DNA of 64,000 nucleotides from Candidatus Rokuibacteriota bacterium (lineage in GTDB: Bacteria > Methylomirabilota > Methylomirabilia > Rokubacteriales > CSP1-6). The stretch lies in NCBI GenBank assembly GCA_016184125.1, contig JACPDG010000042.1, positions 1 through 64,000 of the forward strand. The letters run 5' to 3'. The position numbers and the translations under genes were made by a program. Below, in pieces: positions 33,259-42,322 of this stretch (positions are counted from its first letter, which is position 1; each line of letters starts with the position of its first letter). The notes beneath the pieces are model-generated. The model saw only the letters and a list, made by a program, of their open reading frames with translations, was not told where the DNA came from and ran no database searches.

Positions 33259-35133
33259 TTGCCGTCGGGCCTTCGCGGCCGCCTCGTTCTGGTCGTCCTG
33301 CTCGCGACCCTGCCGTCAGTGGCGCTCCTGGTCGCCGAGGCCGTCGAGTACCACCTGCATGGGCTGTCGATCGCCGTCGGCATCCCGCGCGGCGTCCTCG
33401 TGGCCGATGCCGGCCGGGAGCTCGCCTGGGGCCTCGGTGCCGTCGTTCTCGCGGCCGCGCTCGTGATCGTCGTCCTCGTGATCGGCACAGGCCGCTGGCT
33501 GCTCCGCGACGTCGACGGGCTCGTGGCGGCGACGACACGGATGGCCCGCGGGGACGTGTCGGTCCGGGTTGGTCCGCGGTACGGCACCGGGGAGGTCGGT
33601 GCGCTGGCGCGGGCGTTCGACGACATGGCGAACGCGGTGGAGGCACGGCAGCGCGAGACCGAGCGCGCGCGCGAGGAGCTCGAAGCAAGCCACGAGACGC
33701 TTGCCGCGGTCATCGCTGCCGTGCCGCCCGCGATCGTGGCCCTCGACGACCGCGGGCACGTCACGATCTGGAACGGCGGCGCCGAGCGCATGTTCGGCTG
33801 GCGCAAGCAGGACGTCCTCGGACGGCGCAATCCGGCCGTGCCCGAACACGCCCAACCGCAGTTCGACTCGATCCTCGACCGCGCGCTGGGCGGCGAGCGC
33901 ATCGTCGACCTCGAGACGCGACGGCGGACGGCGGCAGGCGAGCTGATCGACGTCAGCCTCTCCACGGCCCCCGTGCACGACCCGGCCGGGCGCGTGATCG
34001 GCGCCGTCGTCGTCTACGTCGACATCCGGGAGCGCAAGGCCGCGGAGGAGCGGCTGGCGCGCAGCGAGGCGCACTTCCGCGCGCTCATCGAGAACGCGCA
34101 GGACAGCATCACCGTGCTCGATGCCTCGGCGCGGATCCGGTACCAGAGCCCGGCGATCGAGCCGATCCTCGGTTACACGCCCGGCGAGGTGCTGGCTCGG
34201 GACGTGCTCGACTTCATCCACCCGGACGATCGCCGGCGTGTCAGCCGCCTCATCGAGGAGTCGGCGGCGACCGGCGAGAGCATTGGGCCGATCCAGTGCC
34301 GCGCTCGCCACCGCGACGGCGCCTGGCGGATCCTCGAAGGCGTCGCGACCAACCTCCTGCGCGACCCCGTGGTGAGCGGCCTGGTCATCAACGCTCGCGA
34401 CGTGACCGAGCGCCATCGCGCCGAGGAGGAGGTCCGCCGGCAGCGCGAGATGATCGCACGGAACGAGAAGCTCGCCGCGCTCGGCCGGCTCGCGGCCGGC
34501 CTCGCGCACGAGCTCAGGAATCCGCTCACGGTGCTGAATGGCCGGATCGCGCTGCTCCGCAACGAGCTGCCCGCGGGCACGCCATCCGCGCGGCATCTGC
34601 CGTCGCTGGAGGAAGCCGCGGAGCGGATGAAGTCGATCGTGCAGGGGCTCTCGAGCTACTCCAAGCCGGTCAAGCCGATGCGCGCGATGCTCGACGTGCG
34701 CGACCTGCTGGGAGGGGTCCTGGGACTGATCGCGCACGAGGTGAAGACCGGTGGCGTCACCGTCCAGATCGAGGCCGATCGCGAGGTTCCGCGCATCGTG
34801 GCGGATCCCAGCCAGATCACGCAGGTGCTGCTGAACCTCGCGACGAACGCCGTCGAGGCGATGGCCGACGCCGGCGGCGGCCGGCTGACGTTGCGCGTCG
34901 CCGCCAACCACGACGTGAGGATCGAGATCGCGGACACCGGCCCGGGCATTTCCGAAGATCGACTGGCCGCGATCTGGGAGCCCTTCTACACGACCAAGCC
35001 GGAGGGCACCGGTCTCGGCCTCTCCATCGTGCGCGGCATCGTCGAGGACCACGGCGGCACGATTCGCGTCGAGAGTCAGGTCCGCGTCGGCACGACGTTC
35101 ACGATCACGCTGCCGCGGGCCCAGCCCCCGTGA
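33259..35133 (+). CDS. PAS-containing sensor histidine kinase, NtrB/AtoS type
   Basis: A 624-residue membrane kinase. Two helices are at ~8-30 and 55-77, with only a short periplasmic loop between them. A HAMP domain (RWLLRDVDGLVAATTRMARGD) is followed by two PAS domains (ITIW-type at ~150-265 and PAS/PAC at ~275-395, LGYTPGEVLARDV). Then come the HisKA box GLAHELRNPLTVLNG and an HATPase domain (NLATNAVEAM, DTGPGISE, FYTTKPEGTGLGL). The start is uncertain: the only in-frame candidate near the 5' end is TTG. It lacks an adjacent downstream regulator on its strand, but the NtrC-type gene at 36019 is nearby. Confidence 0.85.
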   Translation: MPSGLRGRLVLVVLLATLPSVALLVAEAVEYHLHGLSIAVGIPRGVLVADAGRELAWGLGAVVLAAALVIVVLVIGTGRWLLRDVDGLVAATTRMARGDVSVRVGPRYGTGEVGALARAFDDMANAVEARQRETERAREELEASHETLAAVIAAVPPAIVALDDRGHVTIWNGGAERMFGWRKQDVLGRRNPAVPEHAQPQFDSILDRALGGERIVDLETRRRTAAGELIDVSLSTAPVHDPAGRVIGAVVVYVDIRERKAAEERLARSEAHFRALIENAQDSITVLDASARIRYQSPAIEPILGYTPGEVLARDVLDFIHPDDRRRVSRLIEESAATGESIGPIQCRARHRDGAWRILEGVATNLLRDPVVSGLVINARDVTERHRAEEEVRRQREMIARNEKLAALGRLAAGLAHELRNPLTVLNGRIALLRNELPAGTPSARHLPSLEEAAERMKSIVQGLSSYSKPVKPMRAMLDVRDLLGGVLGLIAHEVKTGGVTVQIEADREVPRIVADPSQITQVLLNLATNAVEAMADAGGGRLTLRVAANHDVRIEIADTGPGISEDRLAAIWEPFYTTKPEGTGLGLSIVRGIVEDHGGTIRVESQVRVGTTFTITLPRAQPP

Positions 35134-35146
35134 CGGGCCGCGTCGC

Positions 35147-35989
35147 TCAGCGCGACGCGGGCGGCTGGAAACCCGACGCCCGCGCGAGGTCGTCGAGCGA
35201 CATCACGCCTTCGTAGCGCGTCCCGCGGATCATCCAGGTCGGATACTTGCGGACGCGCGCCTGGTCACACCGCGCGGGTTGAGCGCCGGCGCCGCGCGGA
35301 TCGCACTCGACGTAGGGCAGCCAGCTCGCCTCGGGCCCGAACCGGGCCTTTTGCTCGGTGCAGGCGGGTCACCAGTACGCGCCGTAGAAGACGGCGCCCG
35401 TGCTCGCGAGGTGGCGTGCGAGGCTCTCGCGGTGGCTCCCGCTCGAGGCCGGCCCGTCGCCGACGTAGGCGCCGATCGCGAACGCGATCGTGAGCACGGC
35501 GGTGACGCCGCCGATGACGCCGATGCGCGCCGGGCGGTTCGGCGAGCGGCGCCCCGTCGGAAGCGGGCGGCGCCAGATCAGGGCGCCGAGGAGCGCGACG
35601 GCGATCAGCGCGTCGAGCACGCACCACGCGCAGATCGCCTGCAGCACCACGAGCTGCAGGTACGCGAGGTACGCCGAGAACGAGACCGCGACGACCCCGA
35701 GGACGAACGCGATCTGCCAGCGCTTGACCGTGAAGCCGGCGAGCGCGAGCGCGACGACGATCGCGTACAGGCCGATGCCCCACGCCGCGGTCGGCACGCC
35801 GAGGAAGGTCGCGTAGCGGCTCGCCTGGACGACGTCGCAGCCGCTGCCCGCCTCGCAAAACGCCGCGGTCGCGCCGGTGAGCTTCGTCGCCGTCAGGTAT
35901 GCGGACACGAGCAGCCCGGCCGCCGCGATCGCGGTGACGGGCCAGTCCCGCGTGACGACGCGAGCGGGCGGTGTCCTCTTCGGTGGCAT
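35147..35989 (-). CDS. VKOR-thioredoxin fusion with UGA at the first active-site Cys (candidate selenoprotein)
   Basis: The ATG at 35989 has GAGGG seven bases upstream. Residues ~15-180 are a vitamin K epoxide reductase-type membrane domain with loop cysteines ([12 protein letters not shown]) and active site ICAWC. A thioredoxin domain follows. Codon 207 is TGA (35369-35371), exactly where the first Cys of the Trx motif should be: FYGAYW-U-PAC-TEQK. The same frame then runs 73 more sense codons, including the Trx cis-Pro strand KYPTWMIRG, to a stop at 35147. A GGUUC-loop hairpin follows the UGA. Such fusions oxidise DsbA-type proteins using quinone. Sec in place of Cys is the best reading; a plain stop would leave a VKOR without its partner domain. 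Confidence 0.8.
35334..35348 (-). promoter_or_regulatory. SECIS-like hairpin after the UGA of the VKOR-Trx gene
   Basis: On the mRNA GGCCC pairs with GGGCC around the loop GGUUC (or six pairs around GUU). The loop begins 25 nt after the UGA, inside the 16-37 nt window described for bacterial SECIS, and starts with G. It lies in the coding sequence, as bacterial SECIS do. No other hairpin in the 60 nt is as good by eye. Confidence 0.55.
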
Positions 35990-36018
35990 CAGGGGACCCT
36001 CACTCGGACGATGGTACG

Positions 36019-37410
36019 TCAGGCTCCGAGGAAGTCGGGGCGGATCGCGTACTGCTTCACCTTCGTGTGGAGCGTCTTGTAATCGACCTGGAGCAGGCGT
36101 GCGGCCTCGGCCTTGTTGCCGTGCGCCGCGTCGAGCGCGCGCCGGATCGCCCGCCGCTCCGCCTCGGCGATCGCGTGCTCCCGCGCATCCTTGAGGGTCT
36201 CGACGGCTGCCGGGCCGCCCGTGTCGTGTCCCGTCGCGGCGCGCGCCGCTGCGCCGCCGAGCTCGAGGTGCTCCGGTTCCACCACGTTCACGGCGAGCAG
36301 CACCGCGCGGCGCACGACGTTCCGCAGCTCGCGGACGTTGCCGGGCCACGCGTGGCCGAGCAACCGATCCTCCGCGGCCGGCGACACGCGGTGCACGGGG
36401 CGCTTGAGCTCCATGGCGGCCTCCGCGAGGAAGTGACGCGCGAGCGGCAGGATGTCGGTCCGCCGCGCGCGGAGCGGGGGCAGCTGGATCGCGAACTCGT
36501 TCAGGCGGTAGAAGAGGTCCTGGCGGAAGCGCCCGGCCTGGACCTGCGGCTCGAGGGCGACGTTGCACGCGGCGACGATCCGGACGTCGACGGGCGTGGG
36601 CGCCTTCGCGCCGACCGGCCACACCTCGCGCTCCTGGAGCACGCGCAGGAGCTTCGCCTGCGTCGCCGGCGGGAGGTTCACGACCTCGTCGAGGAACAGC
36701 GTCCCGCCGTCCGCGATCTGGAAATGGCCGTCCTTGCGCCGATCGGCGCCCGTGAAGGCGCCCTTCTCGTGGCCGAACAGCTCGGACTCGACGAGCGTCT
36801 CCGCGATCGCGCCGCAGTCGACCGCGATGAACGGCCCGGCCCGGCGCGGGCTCTCCGCGTGGATCGCGCGCGCGACGAGCTCCTTGCCCGTCCCGGTCTC
36901 GCCCTCGATCAGCACGGTCAGCCGCGATCCCGCGACCTGTCGGATGCGCGCGACGACGTCGTGCATCTCCCGGCTCGCGCCGAGGAGCGCGCGCAGGGCC
37001 CCGCCGCCCGCGAGCTCTTCCTTGAGGCTCTGGACCTCCGCGGAGAGCCGCTGCCAGTCGAGCGCCCGCTGGACGTGCAGGAGCAGATCCTCGTTGTCGA
37101 ACGGCTTCGCCAGGTAATCCCAGGCGCCCAGGCGCATCGCTTCCACGGCGGTCCCGAGGTCTCCATACGCGGTGAGCATCATCACCGGCATCTCGGGCGC
37201 CTGGCTCTTCAGGCGACGCAGGACCGTCATGCCGTCGAGCCCCGGCATACCGATATCGAGGATGACGAGGCTCGGCCGCTCGGCGAGCGCGCGATCGAGG
37301 CCGGTCCGGCCATCGGCGGCTTCCGCGACGTCGATCTTCTCCTGCAGCAGGAGCTCGGCGACGACGCTCCTGACCCCGGCGTCGTCGTCGACGATGAGGA
37401 CGGTCGGCAT
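36019..37410 (-). CDS. NtrC-family sigma-54-dependent response regulator
   Basis: A 463-residue regulator with receiver ([13 protein letters not shown], Asp in [10 protein letters not shown]), complete AAA+ domain: Walker [18 protein letters not shown] loop, Walker B LFLDEVVN, sensor I region ([11 protein letters not shown]), arginine motifs [10 protein letters not shown] and [15 protein letters not shown], and a Fis-type HTH ([23 protein letters not shown]). Sensor I has CN rather than TN, a small deviation. The cognate kinase is not adjacent on its strand; the kinase at 33259 is the nearest candidate. It is downstream of nothing on its strand, so it probably has its own promoter in the 37411-37596 gap. 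Confidence 0.92.
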   Translation of the reverse strand: MPTVLIVDDDAGVRSVVAELLLQEKIDVAEAADGRTGLDRALAERPSLVILDIGMPGLDGMTVLRRLKSQAPEMPVMMLTAYGDLGTAVEAMRLGAWDYLAKPFDNEDLLLHVQRALDWQRLSAEVQSLKEELAGGGALRALLGASREMHDVVARIRQVAGSRLTVLIEGETGTGKELVARAIHAESPRRAGPFIAVDCGAIAETLVESELFGHEKGAFTGADRRKDGHFQIADGGTLFLDEVVNLPPATQAKLLRVLQEREVWPVGAKAPTPVDVRIVAACNVALEPQVQAGRFRQDLFYRLNEFAIQLPPLRARRTDILPLARHFLAEAAMELKRPVHRVSPAAEDRLLGHAWPGNVRELRNVVRRAVLLAVNVVEPEHLELGGAAARAATGHDTGGPAAVETLKDAREHAIAEAERRAIRRALDAAHGNKAEAARLLQVDYKTLHTKVKQYAIRPDFLGA

Positions 37411-37596
37411 GCCTTCGACTCTAGCGCGCGGCCTGGATCACGTTCCAGGAATTCGGGAGACCCCGCCACGGAAGCATCACCACGGCGCTGCCGTCCTTGC
37501 TGCCACGGCGGCCGGATGTTCGCGGATCGCAAGCGGATTCGCACGCGACCCAGTCTCGCCACGGTCGGGGCATTGCCCTTGCTCCAGGGCGAGGGC

Positions 37597-37908
37597 ATGG
37601 ACACGATGCCCACACCGACCCAGCTGATGGACCGAGCGCGGCTGCAAGCCCGCCTCGAGATGGCGCTCGGGCTCCGGGACGCCCTGCTGAACCCGCTCGC
37701 CGGACTCCTCGGAGCCCTGCAGGTCCTGCAGTCGTACCCGTTACCGCCCGAGCGTGCACGGCCGATCCTCGCGGAGGCGGAACGCGAGGCGCGGCGAATC
37801 TCGGCAATCGTCAAGAACGTGGGGACGGTGAGCCGGGCCGTGGTGGTCGAGGTGGGCCCGCTCCGCGTCGCCGATGTGGCGGGCGCCTGCGCCGCCGAAC
37901 GCGGCTAG
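37597..37908 (+). CDS. Small HisKA-like dimerisation protein without phosphoacceptor His
   Basis: A 103-residue protein. LGLRDALLNPLAGLLGALQVLQSY resembles the HisKA dimerisation helix (normally S-H-D-L-R-N-P-L-x-x-I) but has no His at the acceptor position, and there is no HATPase domain. The end (ISAIVKNVGTVSRAVVVEVGPLRV) also looks kinase-like. It could be a truncated kinase or an adaptor or anti-kinase. The ATG at 37597 has AGGGCGAGGG upstream. It lies beside the NtrC-type regulator gene (divergent), so it may modulate that system. Confidence 0.5.
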   Translation: MDTMPTPTQLMDRARLQARLEMALGLRDALLNPLAGLLGALQVLQSYPLPPERARPILAEAEREARRISAIVKNVGTVSRAVVVEVGPLRVADVAGACAAERG

Positions 37909-37924
37909 GAGCCTGTAAACGGCC

Positions 37925-37999
37925 AATCGAGGAGCGCCACGGGTCCCCCGGGGCGCTCCGAGCGTCGGGGGGTTTGGGGGGCCATTTCGGGGCCCCCAT
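37925..37999 (+). repeat. Element A copy before a HAMP-like membrane gene
   Basis: The left end is degraded, but the hairpins GGTCCCCCGGGGC and TTGGGGGGCC/GGGCCCCCA are intact. It occupies most of the gap 37909-38027. Confidence 0.75.
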
Positions 38000-38027
38000 T
38001 CCCTAGACCGGCGGGAGGAGACAAGCG

Positions 38028-38552
38028 ATGCGTGCACGGAAAACGGACGACGGGTGGTCGATCACCCTCACAGGCGAGCGCGTCTTCCACCGCATCCTCT
38101 CGGCGATCGTGCTGTCCGCCGTCCTGCCCGTCATGGCGATGACGTACGTCGTCGGCGTCCACGTCGTTCCGGCGCTCGGGCCCGAGCACTCCGAGATTTA
38201 CCTCCTCGCGCTGTCGACCGTGCTCGCCATGGTGGCCGGAGGCTACGTCCTCTGGGACGTCGCGCGGAAGGTCGCGTCGATGGCCGCGACGCTCGCGCGC
38301 TGCGACGCGAGCACCGGAGCGGCGCCTCGTGACGACTTCGCCATCCTCGCGGACGGCGTGGCCACCATGCTCTCCCGGATCGACGGACAGACGGACGAGA
38401 TCCTCAGCCTCGCGAGGCGCCTCGCCGCCGTCCAGGAAGAGCTGGAGCGCGCGCGGCGCCGGCTCGCGGACTCGGCGCGCGAACGACGTCACCGCGTGCT
38501 GACCGCGGAGTCGTTGCGGCTCGACGTTGGCGAGGTCACCGTCCCTGCCTGA
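38028..38552 (+). CDS. Two-helix membrane protein with coiled-coil/HAMP-like tail
   Basis: A 174-residue protein with hydrophobic segments at about 23-45 and 58-75, a HAMP-like linker (WDVARKVASMAATLARCD) and an acidic/basic coiled-coil C-terminus (AVQEELERARRRLADSARERRH). GGGAGGAG lies eight bases before the ATG. It could be a truncated receptor or a regulator of a kinase; it has neither HisKA nor methyl-accepting motifs. I do not recognise a family. Confidence 0.6.
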   Translation: MRARKTDDGWSITLTGERVFHRILSAIVLSAVLPVMAMTYVVGVHVVPALGPEHSEIYLLALSTVLAMVAGGYVLWDVARKVASMAATLARCDASTGAAPRDDFAILADGVATMLSRIDGQTDEILSLARRLAAVQEELERARRRLADSARERRHRVLTAESLRLDVGEVTVPA

Positions 38553-38668
38553 ACCCCTCCCCGCTCTGCGCGGAGCGCCGGCGCAGTGCCGTTGTCGGTG
38601 TCGGCCCGGTGGCATGCTTCCTCCAAGACACATCGCTCGGCGCGCCTCCCGGTGGTTGCGCCCCGGAT

Positions 38669-39100
38669 CTACATCTCGTGGCAGGCGAAGCAGAGCGCCG
38701 AGCCGTGATTCGACATGGCGAGACGCGCAGGCAGCGGCGACATCAGATCGTGGCAACTGCTGCAGCCGATGCGTCCGTCTTCGAGGCGGACGGATGCAGG
38801 GAGCATCGCGGACGGCCGGAGTTTCAGCTCGGGTCGCGTCGATGCCGCGGAGTAACTCCCGCCGACCGGATGGCCCGTCGGCTCGGGCGCGATCACGCCG
38901 TCGTGGCATCCGAGACAGCCGATCGACCCCGTGTGCGGTGCGATGCCTTCGTGCGCGTTCCGATCTCGCGGCGCACCGCCGCCGGACACGGGCGCTCCGA
39001 GGGTCGTGACAACGACCAGGGTCGCCGCGAGCCAACGCCCTCCGCGTCGCCGCGCGACGTGCCATGCGCCGCGCCCTGCCCGCCGGTCTCGGCAACCCAT
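38669..39100 (-). CDS. Triheme cytochrome c, short periplasmic type
   Basis: About 143 residues with three heme motifs: CLGCH, CSSCH and CFACH, the last only two residues from the C-terminus. A hydrophobic segment WLAATLVVVTTLGAPVSG is preceded by basic residues and should be the signal peptide. The start codon is uncertain: no good ribosome-binding site is visible; I chose the ATG at 39100. The spacing is of doubled-CXXCH type (SIGCLGCHDG and RIGCSSCHDL). It is on the same strand as the larger cytochrome genes starting at 40753, but separated from them by ~210 bp with no recognisable gene. Confidence 0.7.
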   Translation of the reverse strand: MGCRDRRAGRGAWHVARRRGGRWLAATLVVVTTLGAPVSGGGAPRDRNAHEGIAPHTGSIGCLGCHDGVIAPEPTGHPVGGSYSAASTRPELKLRPSAMLPASVRLEDGRIGCSSCHDLMSPLPARLAMSNHGSALCFACHEM

Positions 39101-39310
39101 CGGCCGCCTGCCACAGCAACCTCGTTGCCACCCCGGGGCTCGACACATGCTCGCGATTCACATGGCGTCGCCCGCCGTGTCGGCGCACGCCGGACGACAG
39201 GACTATGGAATGGCCGCCATCTTTTCGGCACGCGGGGCAGCCATATCGTGAACGTCCTGCCGGCGAGCGCGACGCTGGCGAAACGAGCGGGCCGCGGCCG
39301 CAGGCAAGCG

Positions 39311-40753
39311 TCAGCGCCCGGTCGCCTTCGCGCGCGCCTCTTCGGCCTTCTTTCGCGCCGCGGTCAGCAGGCCGTCCGCCGCCAGCGGGTTGTGCGCGGG
39401 CTTCGCTGACCGGACGATCGCCAGCGAGTCCTTCGCCTCGCGCACGAGCGCCTCGGCGTCCGCGACCCGCCGCCCGCTCTTGCGCGCCCGGCGGATCGCG
39501 GCCTCGGCGGCGCCGACCGCCGCGGCCGTCTTCTTCATGTCCGCGTCGAAGCCCGCCGTCCACTCGGTGGCGAGCGGCATGACGGTCGGCTCGTGACACG
39601 CGACACACTTCTGCGCGATGGCGGCCCGGGTCTGGCGCGTGCTCCAGTCGTGGCACCCCGCGCACGCGACCGCGTCCGCCATGAGGTTGGGCGCGATCGG
39701 CTGCGCCGCCTTCACCCGCCCGCGATAGAACGCGCTCTCGTCCTTGTGGCAGCCTTCGCAGCGCTCGTTCTGCGGGCCGTGGTGGCAGCCGGTGCACGTC
39801 GCCGGCGTTGCCGTGAACGCCTTGTGGACGTCCGCGGAGTGGCACGTCGTGCAGGCGGCGCCGAGCTCCTTCGCGTGGCGCGCGTGGGGGAACCGCTTCG
39901 TCCCGTAGTTCGCGACGTCCGGCGTCTTGACGCCGATCGGCTCGTGGCACAGCACCGCGCAGTACCCGCCGCGCACGAGCGCGTCGTCCACCTTCGCCGG
40001 CGTCTTCCCGAGCGCGCGCATCGCGTCGCCCGCCCAGCCGTTCGCGAGGCGCAGGAGGTCGGCGGCGTAGAACACGTTGTGCACGCCGCGGCCGAGCTCG
40101 ACGAACCGCACGTTGAACTCGGTGTCGGCGAGCAGCTTCCTGGCCTGGCCGGCCTTCGGGTGCTTGGGGGACGCCGCCAGCGCGGCCCGGGCCGCCGTCA
40201 CCCTGGAACCGACGATCGCGCGCATCTTCCCGAGCGTCCCCGACCACTGCCCCACCATGCCGCGATAGCGCTCGCCGTGACAGCCGATGCACGCTTTCTC
40301 GCTGGGCCGGTACGTCTGTCCCACGATCGCCGCCGTCGCTTCCGGCTCCTTCTCGGCGACGTGGCACGCGATGCACTCGAGTCTCAGCTGCGACATGTGG
40401 CTCGGCACGGGTTTCGCGCCGCGGCCGCCGCGGCCGAGGTACATGCGGACGACCCCCTGGTGCTTCGACACGTGACAGTTCTTGCAGTCGAGCTCGCTCT
40501 CGACGTGCGGCCGCTCGGGCGGCATCGTCTCTTCGGGCCGCGGCATGGGCGACATGCCGGGATGCTGGGACGCGCCGGGCGGCGTGCTCTCGGGCGCGGG
40601 CGACGTGTCGCCGCGCTGCGCGGGAGCGGACGCCGCCGCCGGCGCCGAGGATCGAGCTGCGGCGCGCGGCGCGGCGGCGGCCGCCACGCCGGCCTCGGCA
40701 CCCAGGGCGGCAAGCGCGAACAGCACCGTGACGGTGATCGCACGCCGGATCAT
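39311..40753 (-). CDS. Nine-heme exported cytochrome with one CX3CH motif
   Basis: A 480-residue protein with signal peptide, then a Pro/Ala-rich stretch (~20-75). Eight CxxCH motifs are present (CKNCH, CIACH, CIGCH, CTTCH, CTGCH, CEGCH, CAGCH, CVACH) plus CAVLCH, a CX3CH. A helical segment at ~170-240 includes HNVFYAADLL, resembling the NrfA/octaheme helix region. The C-terminal ~90 residues form a charged coiled coil (ARKKAEEARAKATGR). The start overlaps the preceding NapC-type gene in ATGA. It probably receives electrons from that membrane-anchored partner. Confidence 0.85.
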   Translation of the reverse strand: MIRRAITVTVLFALAALGAEAGVAAAAAPRAAARSSAPAAASAPAQRGDTSPAPESTPPGASQHPGMSPMPRPEETMPPERPHVESELDCKNCHVSKHQGVVRMYLGRGGRGAKPVPSHMSQLRLECIACHVAEKEPEATAAIVGQTYRPSEKACIGCHGERYRGMVGQWSGTLGKMRAIVGSRVTAARAALAASPKHPKAGQARKLLADTEFNVRFVELGRGVHNVFYAADLLRLANGWAGDAMRALGKTPAKVDDALVRGGYCAVLCHEPIGVKTPDVANYGTKRFPHARHAKELGAACTTCHSADVHKAFTATPATCTGCHHGPQNERCEGCHKDESAFYRGRVKAAQPIAPNLMADAVACAGCHDWSTRQTRAAIAQKCVACHEPTVMPLATEWTAGFDADMKKTAAAVGAAEAAIRRARKSGRRVADAEALVREAKDSLAIVRSAKPAHNPLAADGLLTAARKKAEEARAKATGR

Positions 40754-41820
40754 CGGCGCACCTCCCCGGGCTTTGCCGCCGGTGTCCCCGGCGGCGACGC
40801 AGGCGGAGCAGTCGCTGCGGCGGGCCTCGCCGACGACGCGGGCGCCGAGGCCGCCGCCGTGGGCGCCGAGGCCGCCGCCGTGGGCGGTGCTCCGGCCGGC
40901 GCCACGCTCGCCGTCCGCTGCTCGCGCGTCGGCGCCAACCGGTGCTTGATCTCCGTGTGGCACCGGGCGCACTCGATGTTGTGTCCCGCGACGTGGAAGT
41001 CGTGGATGAAGGGAATGTCCGTGTAGCGCTTGAGCTTGTCCGGCTGGTTGTGGCACGTGAAGCAGCGCTCGCGTGGCGCTTCGCCTTCTCCCTCGACCAC
41101 GTTGAGATGGCAGTTCTGGCAGGCGATGCCCCGCTTCATGATGTCCGCGTGGTTGAACGTCCCGCCCGCCACCTTGATGTCCCCCTTCGGCGGCTGGTGG
41201 CACCCGGGGCACCCACCGATCGGCTGCAGCTCACGCGCGGTCTTCGTCCCCTTGAAGTGGCAGAGGAAGCACGTCGACTCCGTGACCTCGATGTGCGTGC
41301 CGACGACGATCTGGCTGTGGCAGCTCGTGCACCGCAGCTGCCGGCCGCGCCGCGGTTCCTCGAGGTGCGGCTTGTGGTCGAACTCGATCCCGCGCTTGAA
41401 CACGACCTTGCCCTGGAGCAGCCGCCGGTCGTGGCACCCGGAGCGCAGGCAGCTCGCGTCCTCGACCTCCGCGAAGGGCTTCGAGCTGTAGGTCTGCGTC
41501 GCCCACTTCGCGACCTGGGTGATCGCCTGGTACTTGACCCAGATCGTGTCGCGGAAGCCGGGCGGGTAATGGCACTGCACGCACGCGACGTCCTTGTGCT
41601 TGGACGTCTTCCAGGCCTCCACGTACGGCTTCATGATGTGGCACGAGTTGCAGAGGAGCGGGCTCGTCGAGAAGTGCCACGCGCCGGCGCCGCCCGCAAC
41701 CATCACGACGAGCACGATCCCGAGCGTGACCGCCAGCGGGATGCCGAAGATGCGCCGCCGCCAGCGCGAGCCTTGCGACGGCGCCGGCGGTGTCTGCTCG
41801 TTGGCCGGTCCATCCGTCAT
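40750..41820 (-). CDS. NapC/NirT-type membrane-anchored multiheme cytochrome with a CX4CH motif
   Basis: A 356-residue protein with one N-terminal helix (LAVTLGIVLVVMVAGGAGAW). Its heme motifs are CNSCH, CVQCH, CLRSGCH (CX4CH), CTSCH, CFLCH, CPGCH, CQNCH, CFTCH and CARCH, nine in total. The first two resemble NapC/NrfH quinol dehydrogenases (SPLLCNSCHIMKPYVEAW ... HKDVACVQCH). The C-terminal ~55 residues are an Ala/Pro-rich linker. GAGGGGGATGCG before the ATG at 41820 fixes the start. It probably oxidises membrane quinol and passes electrons to the cytochrome encoded downstream. Confidence 0.88.
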   Translation of the reverse strand: MTDGPANEQTPPAPSQGSRWRRRIFGIPLAVTLGIVLVVMVAGGAGAWHFSTSPLLCNSCHIMKPYVEAWKTSKHKDVACVQCHYPPGFRDTIWVKYQAITQVAKWATQTYSSKPFAEVEDASCLRSGCHDRRLLQGKVVFKRGIEFDHKPHLEEPRRGRQLRCTSCHSQIVVGTHIEVTESTCFLCHFKGTKTARELQPIGGCPGCHQPPKGDIKVAGGTFNHADIMKRGIACQNCHLNVVEGEGEAPRERCFTCHNQPDKLKRYTDIPFIHDFHVAGHNIECARCHTEIKHRLAPTREQRTASVAPAGAPPTAAASAPTAAASAPASSARPAAATAPPASPPGTPAAKPGEVRR

Positions 41821-42011
41821 CGCATCCCCCTCGACTCCGGCATCCTGCACCCCCTGAGCTCCGGGACGCGGTCGGCCGCGCCTCCGGGATCTTGCCAGTC
41901 CATCACCGGCATCGTTTCTCGTGGAATCGGGCGCATGCCGGATTGGCCCGGCTGGCCCGTTGCGGTTTCATGGGCCCAGAAGCAGCCACCACACAAAAGG
42001 AGGTCACGGAC

Positions 42012-42317
42012 ATGCTGACGCATCGAGGCGGATCGACGGTCAAGGGCGGCTTCTACTGGAACGTCAAGGCGTGGAGCCTTCACCCGCTCTCCGGGGAGCG
42101 GGGCGTGCTGCCCGGCGGCGAAGAGCTCCGCTACGTGAAGGTGCCGGCGCTGCTCCTGCTGGTCCTGGCGCCGGTCATGGGCGGGCTCTACGTCATGTTC
42201 CTGCCGTGCATCGGCTTCGTGCTGGTGTTCCGCTTCCTGCTCGAGAAGGCGGGCGTGACGCTCGCGAAGGCGGTCGCCGGCGCCCGCGAGGAGCCCGCAC
42301 CGAAGAAGTCGCGGTGA
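42012..42317 (+). CDS. Small membrane protein, unknown
   Basis: A 101-residue protein. Hydrophilic N-terminus (TVKGGFYWNVKAWSLHPLSG), then one or two hydrophobic segments (VPALLLLVLAPVMGGLYVMFLPCIGFVLVF) and a basic tail (PKKSR). AAAGGAGG seven bases upstream supports it. It is convergent with the response regulator and divergent from the NapC-type gene. It may be a membrane accessory of the cytochrome region. Confidence 0.6.
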   Translation: MLTHRGGSTVKGGFYWNVKAWSLHPLSGERGVLPGGEELRYVKVPALLLLVLAPVMGGLYVMFLPCIGFVLVFRFLLEKAGVTLAKAVAGAREEPAPKKSR

Positions 42318-42322
42318 GCGCC

